Below are positions 25,190 through 34,910 of a DNA stretch of 64,000 nt, one piece after another. The position numbers and the translations under genes were made by a program. How positions within the stretch are numbered: position 1 is the stretch's first letter; every line of letters begins with the position of its first letter. Source of the DNA: Anagrus nilaparvatae (taxonomy: Eukaryota; Arthropoda; Insecta; Hymenoptera; Mymaridae); the NCBI GenBank assembly GCA_022575985.1, contig JAKSXM010000014.1:17670001-17734000 (forward strand), read 5' to 3'. The notes under the pieces were generated by a model that was given only the letters and a program-made list of their open reading frames with translations, was not told the DNA's origin and made no database searches.

Positions 25190-25440
25190 TGTGTGTGGCT
25201 TCACCCATTGCAGTTCAGCTGTCAATTTATATTGAAAACTAGACTAGGGCCCGTATCAGACAACCAGTGCGTTGTGGTTAGCAGTAGTGACAGTTAAGAA
25301 CCAAGGAGAAGTCAGTGGACTTCATACAGTTTGAAAGTGATTCTGTGTGTATGTGAATGCTTAAGTAGTATTCTTGTGCTTAGTGTGTTAAAGAGTGTGT
25401 TTAGGCTCTTTTCAGGGCCGCCAACTATTTAGACGTTTGA
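25190..25440 (+). promoter_or_regulatory. GC-elevated leader-like or LTR-like segment
   Basis: A 250-bp patch stands out from the AT-rich background, with CATTGCAGTTCAGCTGTC, TATCAGACAACCAGTGCGTT and CAGGGCCGCCAACTATTTAG. Several CAGT/TCAGT initiator-like motifs occur, and there is no long open frame. It could be a promoter with an untranslated exon (plus, or shared with the minus-strand candidate at 24932-25062) or part of a solo LTR. I cannot distinguish these. Confidence 0.25.
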
Positions 25441-26632
25441 ACAATATTAATAAACTTACACCAATCTTTTATTTACTAATTTATGATCATTATTATTATA
25501 TTAAACTTTACACTGTCACCGCCTAAATTATTGGAAAACCACATTTGCTGTGGTAATTAAAAATCTAAAGATATGTAATTATTGACTTAATAGTTACATA
25601 ATTCAATTATTTTTTATGCTTCTGCTGACATCAGATCTTCGACGACATAGTTTCATATCAGTTTGATTTTTTTTAATAAATGCTAATTTCAAGCACCATG
25701 TTTCTAGAGCCATATCACAAAATGAGCTGAAACAAAAGGAGCAAGTAGAAATTTTTGAAAACTAGGAGCTTGCACAAAATTTTTGTGACCTATAAAACCC
25801 GTTTCAGTCCAATATTACAATTTTGGTGTCAATTTAAAAATTTGTCATTTTTAGTCAAATATAGCTATGTGGTTTACAAAAATGCAGTTTACAGGGATTT
25901 AAAGCTGACACTTACACGAAAAAAATGAGATCAACAGCAAGGTATTTAACTGAGTTGCAGGGAAGTAGCGTTATTTAGAAGATAGCCAAAAAACACTATC
26001 TTATAGCATAGTACCCTTCTAAGGGGTATAAATTCTAAGCCCTGGAGGCCTATTCAGGTAAACTGAGTGAGGGATGTTCTTTCAATTACCACAACCTCCT
26101 CTAAAAGTTATAAGCAAATTGGTTTCCCAAACAGTTGATACTCCCCTTGCTAATTGGAATTTAAACGTTACAATAATTGATAGTAGGATGAACAGGGTAC
26201 TATATGTATAATTACTAATATTTATTCGAAATTACAGGAATAAGACATTATAAACGAGTTTGCTGCATAAGCTCTATATATAAACTCCTACACTATTGCA
26301 GTATTATGTATTTTGACTCGGGTAGTAAATTAAAGGAGAGTCTATAAAAGCTTGGCAATTTAGGCATGTGATGCATATTTTGTATCCACCTATATTTCTT
26401 CTCTGAGAGGAAATTTAAATGCATGACAGTCTATACTTTACTGCAATACTTGTTTATAAAATATTACGACTCGGACATGTCTCTTATGTTACTAATTGTT
26501 TTCATTGAACATATTTCTATATATAACTTTAAATAAGTTATAATTTTTTATAGATGGTATTTTCTGGGCCAGTTCACAATACTTTTTTATTTTATCTTTT
26601 TTACTATTGATTAAATAAATCATTTTTTTTAG
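25441..26632. other. AT-rich intergenic DNA
   Basis: No gene recognised. 25920-26170 is slightly GC-richer with no recognisable reading frame or repeat structure. Confidence 0.45.
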
Positions 26633-26747
26633 GTTCACGACAAGCCGGTCCAGCACTGAATCCCACGGTTCTGTGCGGCCGCAAAATGTAGTTTTTGGAA
26701 GAGTTCACATACATAAGTGGTTAACGTTGCGTTTAAGTTCATTCTGA
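26633..26747 (+). other. Candidate plus-strand terminal exon
   Basis: A pyrimidine tract and TTTTTTTTAG precede 26633. From there the frame beginning at 26634 is open for 37 codons to TGA at 26745-26747 (FTTSRSSTESHGSVRPQN and so on). The segment GACAAGCCGGTCC ... TGCGGCCGC is the only CpG-rich stretch for hundreds of bases on either side. There is no protein family I recognise and no convincing upstream exon. It could equally be part of a transposon leader. Confidence 0.25.
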
Positions 26748-26956
26748 ATAGGGTGAATTATATATAGAAGATACCAAATAATTAATCGCGTTATTTAACG
26801 GTAAATTTGGAATTCGTAAAAAAAGAATATATTTTATTTTTTGATCTGGGGTTTGCTAAATGCAATAACCTATTCGTTTCCCCTTTTTTATCAAAAAATT
26901 TGAAGTGTCAGAAGCTGTTTAAGCCCTTTAAGACAATTTTTGAACTTGATGCTTTT

Positions 26957-27150
26957 GAGGATGGTTTTTTTATTGTAACTATCATAAAAACCGATAAAGA
27001 GTTAAAATTGAATAAAAATTAAAACAATATTAATATAATTAATGCAAGTAACATGAATTTTTATTACAAACTAATTCACAATTACCTACTTCACAATAAT
27101 TTTAACTCTTTATCGGTTTTTATGATAGTTACAATAAAAAAACCATCCTC
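26957..27150. repeat. Perfect 53-bp inverted repeat with 88-bp loop
   Basis: 26957-27009 (GAGGATGGTTTTTTTATTGT ... GAGTTAAAATT) and 27098-27150 are exact reverse complements over 53 bases, an identity that implies a recent origin. The right arm is followed directly by three short hairpin-like units of about 20 bp (27150-27205, of the type CTCTTGCCGCAAGAGGAATC) and by ACGGATTTTTTTTTCAGTGT, a motif also present near 2675 and 38455. It is likely one end of a small DNA transposon or a rearranged MITE. Confidence 0.75.
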
Positions 27151-27215
27151 TAGCCACAAGAGGAATCCTCTTGCCGCAAGAGGAATCCGCTTGCGGCAAA
27201 CGGATTTTTTTTTCA

Positions 27216-30200
27216 GTGTAGAACTCTACGGGAAATTTTCTTTGAAGTCCTAGGAGACAAAAATTTCTCATATGAAGTAAGAATAATACTTTCTTCAATA
27301 ATATTGAAAACTAAAATGGCTACTAACAATCGAGTATTGAACTTTAGCAGCTAAGACTTGACATGAAGGTTTGTTTTTACTTGTACTAAAAAAATAAATT
27401 AGAACCGACTTGAAGACCCGACCATCAGGTTTGTGATTATCTTTGTCAAGACAGATATTGATAATATTTCGAAATAGGAAATGAATAAACAATGATAAAA
27501 TTTAGTTTAAGTGTAATTTATTTGTTATAATTTTCACAAATCCTTACATACATCTAAATAATAACCAATACTATTAGATAATAGGCTATTTTAAAAAGCT
27601 TAATAAAAAAAGATAAAATATCTAAAAACTATGTTTTTTAAAATGTTTAATAATGAACACACTTCAGTTTTTTTTATTTTTAACTATTTTTATAAATAGA
27701 ATACTATTATTTTCAGGTACAACTTTAGCTACCTATGAATAAAATCAATTATTTTTTATTCTCTCGATTAATTCATAACATGATTTATTTAAAAATATAG
27801 AATTTATAAAATTAAAATTTAAACTAAATAACTAATTTATCTTTTTGGTGTTTATTTAAAAAATGATTGTTATCGCTTATTTTCTGGTCAAGAGATAGCT
27901 AAATAATATTAACAATAATAATAATAATAATAGAGAGAGAAAGAGACCCGTATTAATATTCATTAATTCATCACATTTTTTTTTTTATATCTTTTTAAAA
28001 AGATTATAAATATTTATTTTACTTATAATTATATTTCATTATACTTTAAGAACAAAAAAAAATATTCAATCTGACCTCAAAAAAAAAAAATATAATAATT
28101 ATGAAGAAAAAAAAGAAAATTTAGCTCAACGAATATAATATGAAAAATAAAGAGTGAGCCAAGTTACATAAAAGAATGTATGCACCAAAAAAACGACAAG
28201 ACTGGCAATTAAAAGTAAAAAAAATTTATAATAAGAAAAGAAGGAAAAGAATATTATGTACAAAAAAAAAAGAAAATTAAAAAAAAAAAATGGTGTGCAT
28301 AATAGAAAAAAAGGGTAAATCAAGTACTCAAATATTTGACCTTTTATAATTTTTTTATGAACAAAAAAAAAAGGCTTTATTATTATTATTATTACGGCGT
28401 GAAGAATTTTATATTTTTCTTTAGAAAAAAAAAATTTTTTCTTTTTTTTTTTATGACTTCTTATGTATATAATGTAAATAAAGAACAATGCAAATGTGTC
28501 ACTAAAAAAAAAGAAAAAAAAGTTTGTAATTAAAAAAATGAGTTAAATAATTCTTTAAAAAATAATCAAACACTCGTAAGACCTAATTAAATATTTTTTT
28601 TATTATAAAAATCAAAACTTATTATATTACTTTTATATTAAAGTGTGTTTTTTTTTTGGGTAAGTTTTTAAAATTATTAAATTTATTTAATATTATCATA
28701 TTTTTTATGCCCGCTTTTCCCGACAAAAATTAGTGCCCAGCACTTGTAAATTACATAAAAATGGTTTTTGAATAAAGTTACTTGAATTTTCAAGCAAAAT
28801 AGTTTAACAGTATTCATGATTTTTGATTTTTCTTTAAATAAACTATCTTTTTTAAAGCTTTTCTTATTTCAAATAGTCTAGAAGCCATCAGTAAAGTTCA
28901 TTTGTTTTTTATAAGATATTGCACCTTGTTTAATCCAATTATTCCTAAAATCATCACCTTATCCAAAAAATTATCTTGATAATAATTAATAGGTGCTTTT
29001 GAGTTTTCCTTTTTAGATAAAATTCTTCTCAATTTTTCAAATTGATTTTACACACACGCAATTTTTCATATCAAAAATGATATCTGACTGAGAAATTTTA
29101 AATCTGCAAGCTCATTACAATGTTCCTGTATCAATAATTCAAAATATTTTGGCATTTTTATAGGTTGCATCCAACAAAGATTAACCAAATCTGCATATTT
29201 AATATTCGCATAAAAAATATCTTTCTAAGTTTTTGCCAATAAAGTGGCAAAAAAGTGAATATCACCAAAAATCAATGTTGGGTAAAGCTCTTTTAAAAAT
29301 GACATTATTTGCATTTTGAGCTTGAACAGAAAAAAGTTTTATGATAACAGTGTCTAAAAAATACCAAAAAGAGTATAGGATAACCTTTAACCTAAAACTC
29401 AGTCAGTAGGTACATTTTGATAAAAAAAAAATATAAATCATGAAAATTTATCTTGGGTGGCTTCTAGAGCATAAATTAATTAACTTAATTATATATTACA
29501 TTACTTTTAAGCCTAAAACTTTATCACATAATAAAAATATTATATATCAAGAATGGTGTATAAATTACAAATGAAATAAAATTCATTGATAAAAAAAAAA
29601 GTTTTAATAATATATAATTAGATAAATTATAAAAGTTTTAAGATTCAAAAAGTTTAACTTATATTATATTATAAGTAAAGTTCTAAATTTCAATAGAACT
29701 AAAAAGTAGATAATGAAAGAGAAAGAATTTATTTAATATATGTGTGTTAATTTAATTAAATATCATATCTTATAGGATTAAATAACCCAAATAATTATAT
29801 TTTAACAATTTATACACTGATATAAATAAATAATTAAACTCATTTCACTTTCGAGAAAAAATTTAACAAAAAATTATCATCACGTTTTTGCTTAGTATAA
29901 TTTTTTAAATAAATACTTTTTATTTAAATTATTCTCGCAAGTGATATAATTATCGACTAATGGTGCTTAATAATTTCCATATTTCTAATACACGTTAATG
30001 TGAATAATTATATTTTTTTTTGATAAATGCTTTTTTTTTTTAATAATAATTAATATTAAGCAAAAAATTTATATACATTATAATTATTACGTAGTAGTAC
30101 TTAATTAATAATAAGCGAGTTTTATATATTTATTTTAATTCTATTTATTTATTAATCACTAATTTTTTCTATATATAAATTATTTATTTTATCTAAAAAG

Positions 30201-30397
30201 CAACAAATTTTTTATTTTGATTTTATATTTTTAAAAGCATATTTGTAATTCATCTGGTGTTTTATTATATTACTCAGGACATTTTTGAATAAAAGAAAAA
30301 TCTATTATTTTACAATCGAAAAATCGTACATAGAAATAATAAATTCATTCATTCGATAATAAAATTTGAATAATAATGATAATAATAATAGAATTAC
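27216..30397. other. AT-rich DNA downstream of the KCTD12-type gene
   Basis: Dominated by oligo-A/oligo-T with ATA/AAT microsatellite runs (27905-27935). The open frames at 28126-28533 on both strands are low-complexity Phe/Lys/Tyr translations of these runs and are not genes. The 3' UTR of the minus-strand KCTD12-type gene must begin at 30397 and run downward. Many TTTATT strings (AATAAA on the minus strand), for example around 30130-30150, could serve as its polyadenylation signal. Confidence 0.5.
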
Positions 30398-31087
30398 CTA
30401 ATCCCTAACGAAAACAAACTCGTTGTAATGACTCCATCGATTTTCTTCGTAATCAACACCAGGTTTAAGTTCTGTTGAGTTACCACCAGCAGTACCAGAA
30501 CCACAACTACCGACTAAACGAAAACCTTGTTCTTGTAACATATCGAATGCTTGTTCAATAGAACTATGTTTTAAAAAAAATCTTGATGTATATCTATCTG
30601 GTAAACCATGATCAGGATCGCGACTTTCGTTTAACGTTTCACCAAATATATCTCGACATAATGCTACTTTGCCACAAACTAATATACGTGATAATTTACG
30701 AAATTTAACATCTGATAAACCTTCTCTACCAAATGCAAAACTACCTCTGTAACCAACGGTTATGTAACCGCGCGATGCACTATTGGTTATTGCTGTTTGT
30801 AAACCAGTTAAGCCGTAATAACCGGCTTCGATGTTTAACCTATCTTTTTCTTGAAAATTTGATGGCAATATTAAATTTGATTCACGTAAGTAATCTAATA
30901 CGTAACGGAATAAATTACCATCTCTATCCAAAAAGTATCTACCTTGAGAATCTTTTTTTAAACTTGATAAATCTTTGAATAAATTTGATAAAGTTGAATC
31001 TGTTTCGCGTGTTAATGTATTTAAGGTTGTTGTATAATTTATACCACCAACGTTTAATTCTATAATTCTATCTTCTTGGTCTGGCAT
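30398..31087 (-). CDS. KCTD12: BTB/POZ (T1) and H1 domain protein of the KCTD8/12/16 group, 229 aa
   Basis: Residues about 7-100 form a KCTD-type BTB/T1 domain: IIELNVGGINYTTTLNTLTR, then FLDRDGNLFRYVLDYLRESN, and LNIEAGYYGL. Residues about 107-229 match the H1 domain characteristic of KCTD8, KCTD12 and KCTD16: GYITVGYRGSFAFGR, KFRKLSRILVCGK, FGETLNESRDPD, RYTSRFFLKHSSIEQAFDML and a C-terminal YNEFVFVRD. These proteins assemble as oligomers on the cytoplasmic tail of GABA-B receptors and change G-protein signalling kinetics. Drosophila has a single KCTD12-like gene (Ktl), the likely counterpart. The coding region is one uninterrupted exon. A 3' splice site (TTTATTTTTCAG) lies 12 bases before the ATG, and the exon sequence AGAGCAAGAAAG joins it to an upstream non-coding exon, probably the one ending at 40987. 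Start and stop (TAG at 30398-30400) are clear. Confidence 0.95.
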   Translation of the reverse strand: MPDQEDRIIELNVGGINYTTTLNTLTRETDSTLSNLFKDLSSLKKDSQGRYFLDRDGNLFRYVLDYLRESNLILPSNFQEKDRLNIEAGYYGLTGLQTAITNSASRGYITVGYRGSFAFGREGLSDVKFRKLSRILVCGKVALCRDIFGETLNESRDPDHGLPDRYTSRFFLKHSSIEQAFDMLQEQGFRLVGSCGSGTAGGNSTELKPGVDYEENRWSHYNEFVFVRD

Positions 31088-32244
31088 CTTTCTTGCTCTC
31101 TGAAAAATAAAAAAAAAGCAGGAAAATATCCTATTACTTTATCTTGTTTAACTTGACAGAAACTAAAGTTAAAAAAAAAATTAACTTTCATATCATTGCT
31201 CATTTATCTCAAAAAAAAAGAAGAGTATATTTTCGTTAGCCAGAGGGTTGAATTTATCTTTTTAAAATTATATAAAAATAACGTGAATTTAAGTAACTTG
31301 TAAATTAGTTAAATAAATAATAAAAAAAGTAGTTTATTTTGCATTTCTTATGCTAAGCCACTCGCTATCACCGTTTTTTTTTATAAAACTAATTTTCTTG
31401 CACATTACTTTTTTAAAACGACCCTATGAGACCATAAAGTTGTGGTGTAAAGTAGTTTATTATTTAAAAAAACTTTTAAAACAAATCTATCGCACTTTAA
31501 TAACTTTAAATTATGTATAAAAAAATTTAAAAGATTTTTGGAATTTATCCAAGTATCAAATATAGAAGAAATTTTAATTGCTAAGTAATGAGTTGCAAGT
31601 AGATAATATCAGTATATAGTCAGACACTTGCTATATATTTAATAATTTAATAACAATTTTACTTTTTATTATCACAAAAAATAAAATTTAATATTAAAAA
31701 CTAAATATTTTTTTTATTGATATTTCTTTTTTAATATACAAATAACAACAAAAAAAATTACACTTTTTTTATATTATATGAAATATTGAAAAGGAGGATT
31801 TACGTGATATATGAAAAGTGTATAAGTTTTATTGCTTTGATTTAAAAAAAAAAGTTAGTTTTTTTTATGTCTTTTATAAAAAATCTATGTTTTTCTCTCT
31901 TATTGAAATATTTTTTATACAAACAAAAAGATTACTTTGATAAATTTTTATTATTATCATAAATAGTAGTTTTTATTTCAAAATTTACAAGAGAGGCGTG
32001 TCAAGTGTTAGGAAGTTGATTTATTTTAAATGTTCAGAATAGAGTGAGATAATGAATAAATAATAAATAATAAACATAATCCCTGGACCAAGAAATGCAC
32101 AGGTTCATGATATAAGATAGGATTTCTCTCTCTCTCTGTCTGTAAGTATTCCCAAAAACGCTATTTACGTCAGTCAAATTACAAAGGAGGGAGAAGGTGA
32201 GGAGGAGGTTAACCGTCTATGACAACTGGGATGAGAAAAATTCT

Positions 32245-32600
32245 AATAAGGATTTTCGGGTCACTGATTCAGAAATCAAGGTTTCACTTATGCAAAATTT
32301 GTTTAACGCTCTTAAATTAGCAAAAAATACTTCTTTATAGGGATGTTTTTACAATATTAACAAACCGTGATAAAATTTAGCCTACGGATAGGATTTTTGG
32401 GCTTGTAATTATGAACTTGAGGGTCCCAAAACTCTAAAATATGAAAAAAATACACCATTTATTAAGGACGCATTTTGGAACATTAACTAAATATAACAAA
32501 ATCCGGCTTCCAATATGCTTTTTGGATCACTGATTTCGAATTTTGAGATCTTAAGATGAAAAATTCTTAAAATACCCATAAATCAATTATAAATCCTTTT
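32245..32600. repeat. Diverged units of the 145-bp dispersed family
   Basis: Phrases TTTTCGGGTCACTGATTCAG, GGATTTTTGGGCTTGTAATT and GCTTTTTGGATCACTGATTT recur at spacings of about 120-140 bp, each followed by a GATTTCGAATTTTGAG-like or AAATCAAGG phrase. They match the units at 17500-17960 in outline. Non-coding. Confidence 0.4.
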
Positions 32601-33775
32601 TTTATTAATGGGTTATTTTTCAATATTCTCTAGTTTTAAGAATTTTTCATGTGCAGCACCCCGAAGTTCAAGATCAAAGACCTGAAAAATTTAGGAGTGT
32701 TCCACTCTTTTTCCAAGCACGGGACCTTCAAATTCATAATTAGGAGCTCCGACAATTGAAATGTAATAAATCTCGTTAAGATTTATGATTATTGCAAAAA
32801 AAAACCCAAAAATTTTTGTAAAAGTGTTTTTTGCTCTCCTTTTTTTATCTATGGATTGACAGTTTGAAATGTCTCATATTACAAAAAATCAAATGCTCAT
32901 TTTTGGACAAATATAAACAATATTTAAATTAATATATACAACTGTGGATAGCAAGGATGTTTTTCTATTCACTTTAATCAAGGCCTTAATTAATCCTGAA
33001 TGTTAGAAGTAAATCAACTCCCAAACAATTGAAACCACCCCTGCTGGTACTTGCAAAATATTTGAAGAAAAAAAAGTTTCTTTAATTAAATTATTTTAAA
33101 AACTTAGACTTTATATACGCTTTTATCAAAAAAATGAGAAAAAAAAAAGTTTTTTTATTTGTTTGAATTATAAAAAAGAAAAAAATCCATTAGTGTAGTA
33201 CCAGTATATTTGAATGAAAAAAAAAGTTGAATGTATATAATTTTTAATTAAATATAAATTAATAATAATGGAAAAATTTTATTTACATTAAAAGAATTGA
33301 GCGTATAATTTAAAAGAACTTTTTTTCTCTTTCCTTTTTTTTCATAAATTAAAATACTTATTTATACATTTAAATAAAGAAGATAGAATAAAATTGCATT
33401 CTTGAGAAAAAAAAAAGTTTTATTTTATTGAAAAAATTTTATTTAATCATTTTTTAATTTTATGTAGAAAATTTTATTAAAATTGAATATTTTCTAAAGT
33501 AATGACTTAAAAAGTTACTAAATTAGGCAACTAAAATAGTTTTTTTTTTGAAAAATGATTCTTTTAAAAACAGTAATGCAGAGAAATATGTGTATAGAGG
33601 CTATTATCTAATTATAAGTTACAACACAGAATCCAATTTTTATGAAAATACATTTTTCTGACAAATGCTTTTATAGTCCTCTAACATGATAGTGGAAGTA
33701 GTCAGTCTTCTAATAGAATTACAAAAATGTCTTTAGCTAAAAAAAAACAAGATATCTCGTTGAAAAAATGCATCA

Positions 33776-34197
33776 TTTTTGAAAAAACGCCCAAAATTCG
33801 CCCACATTCAATATAAAAAATAAAATCTTAATGCCGCAAACTAAAAAAAAACTATGACGAATTTAAAACAGTTCAATATTTTGTAAATTTTTAGAATAGT
33901 CATTAGATTTTCTTCAACGACCATAGTTATATACTGTTTGAAGTAATATAATAATCAATGCATTTACTCACTGGTTACCCGCACTTTATTTTGATAAAAT
34001 ATTTAAAAAGTGCGGGTAAATGATGGCAAATGCTTTAACCAACATAACGGCGGTCATTTATCAAAATTGAGTGACTATGCTGAAAATTTACGAAAATTTT
34101 AAACTGTTTTAAATTCATCATAATTTCTTTTTAGTTTGCGGTATAAGGATTTTTTTTTTTATATTTGTGGACTGAATTTTGGGCGTTTTTTCAAAAA
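33776..34197. mobile_element. 422-bp foldback MITE with central hairpin
   Basis: The outer arms start TTTTTGAAAAAACGCCCAAA and its reverse complement ends at 34197. They pair, with mismatches, through AAAATTCG, ATGCCGCAAACTAAAAA and TTTAAAACAGTT for about 130 bp. At the centre a separate hairpin, ACCCGCACTTT / AAAGTGCGGGT, lies around 33987-34018. No coding capacity. The overall design, long imperfect arms plus central stem, is that of a foldback element. Confidence 0.65.
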
Positions 34198-34224
34198 TAT
34201 GAAGTCTTTAGTGGGAGGGGAGTG

Positions 34225-34470
34225 AAATGGACTTAGAATATTTTTAATTTAGGGACATAGAATAATTTGAAGTGGGAGTCAGGGCCTTATCAGCCCCTGC
34301 TAAGATCAAGAACTTAGAATACTTTAAGTTTATGGACTTAGGATAATTTATATTTTGGGATTTAATGTAATTTGGATTTTCGGATTTATTACTGTTATGA
34401 GTGAACATGTTCCATTCTCGTTGGTTGTGTAGTTACACAAACCGCTTATAAATTTTTTTTTTTTAATTCA
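34225..34470 (-). repeat. Reverse copy of the composite repeat
   Basis: Read on the minus strand it begins ATTTATAAGCGGTTTGTGTA, continues with AACATGTTCACTCATAA and then carries short units of the type CTAAGTCC spaced about 30 bp apart (34225-34345). This matches the 5' half and tandem part of the repeat at 21628-22080. The C-rich 3' end is missing. Confidence 0.55.
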
Positions 34471-34705
34471 AGAAAAAAGTTGTAAATTGACAACTATTTT
34501 TCGTAAATTTATAACTAATTTTTGTAAATTTTTGAAAAAAAATGTAAATTATCAATTTTTCTTGCGAATTAAATTTTTAATATACTACATTTAGTAAATT
34601 TGCCATTTTTTCCGAATATTTACAAATTTTTTCGAAAACTTAAAAAACTTTTTAAATTTTTTATTAATATAAGGAAGCTACTTTTTACAGTGTCTACTTC
34701 CTCCG
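34471..34705 (-). repeat. Reverse copy of the intron-3 MITE
   Basis: Blocks AAAAGTTGTAAATTGACAAC, ATTATCAATTTTTCTTGCG and the terminal TATAAGGAAGCTACTTTTTA CAGTG are the reverse complement of the repeat at 16980-17290, in reverse order. It directly abuts the composite repeat copy, so one may have inserted next to or into the other. Confidence 0.55.
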
Positions 34706-34764
34706 TGCCTTCATTTATGACTGATAAATAACGTTCACATCTAGCCAAAGACTGTGTAGGGATA

Positions 34765-34910
34765 GTAAAAAAAAATGTACACAATATTACTACAGTTTAG
34801 TATTTTTACTACAATTTCTAGTAATTTTACGACACTTAGTAAATTTACTATTTTTGTAGTAATATTTTCATTAAACTGTAGTAATATTGGTTACATTTTT
34901 TTGCTGCGTA
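34765..34910. repeat. MITE of the TAGTAATATTACTAC family
   Basis: It starts AAATGTACACAATATTACTA and ends GTAGTAATATTGGTTACATT, and is internally built of TAGTAATTTTAC / GTAAATTTACTA symmetric words. Other members lie at 47400-47510, 56785-56995 and 57505-57575. The ends share the phrase GTACACAATATTACTACAG next to an A-rich or T-rich run. No coding. Confidence 0.6.

Noticed and set aside
28126..28533. Overlapping frames rich in Phe, Tyr and Lys
   Set aside because: Translations of oligo-A/oligo-T tracts; low complexity only.
30392..30400. Splice donor overlapping the KCTD12-type stop (TAG|GTAAT)
   Set aside because: The C-terminal motif FVFVRD is where KCTD12-group proteins end, so the TAG is taken as the true stop; a 3' UTR intron remains possible but unsupported.
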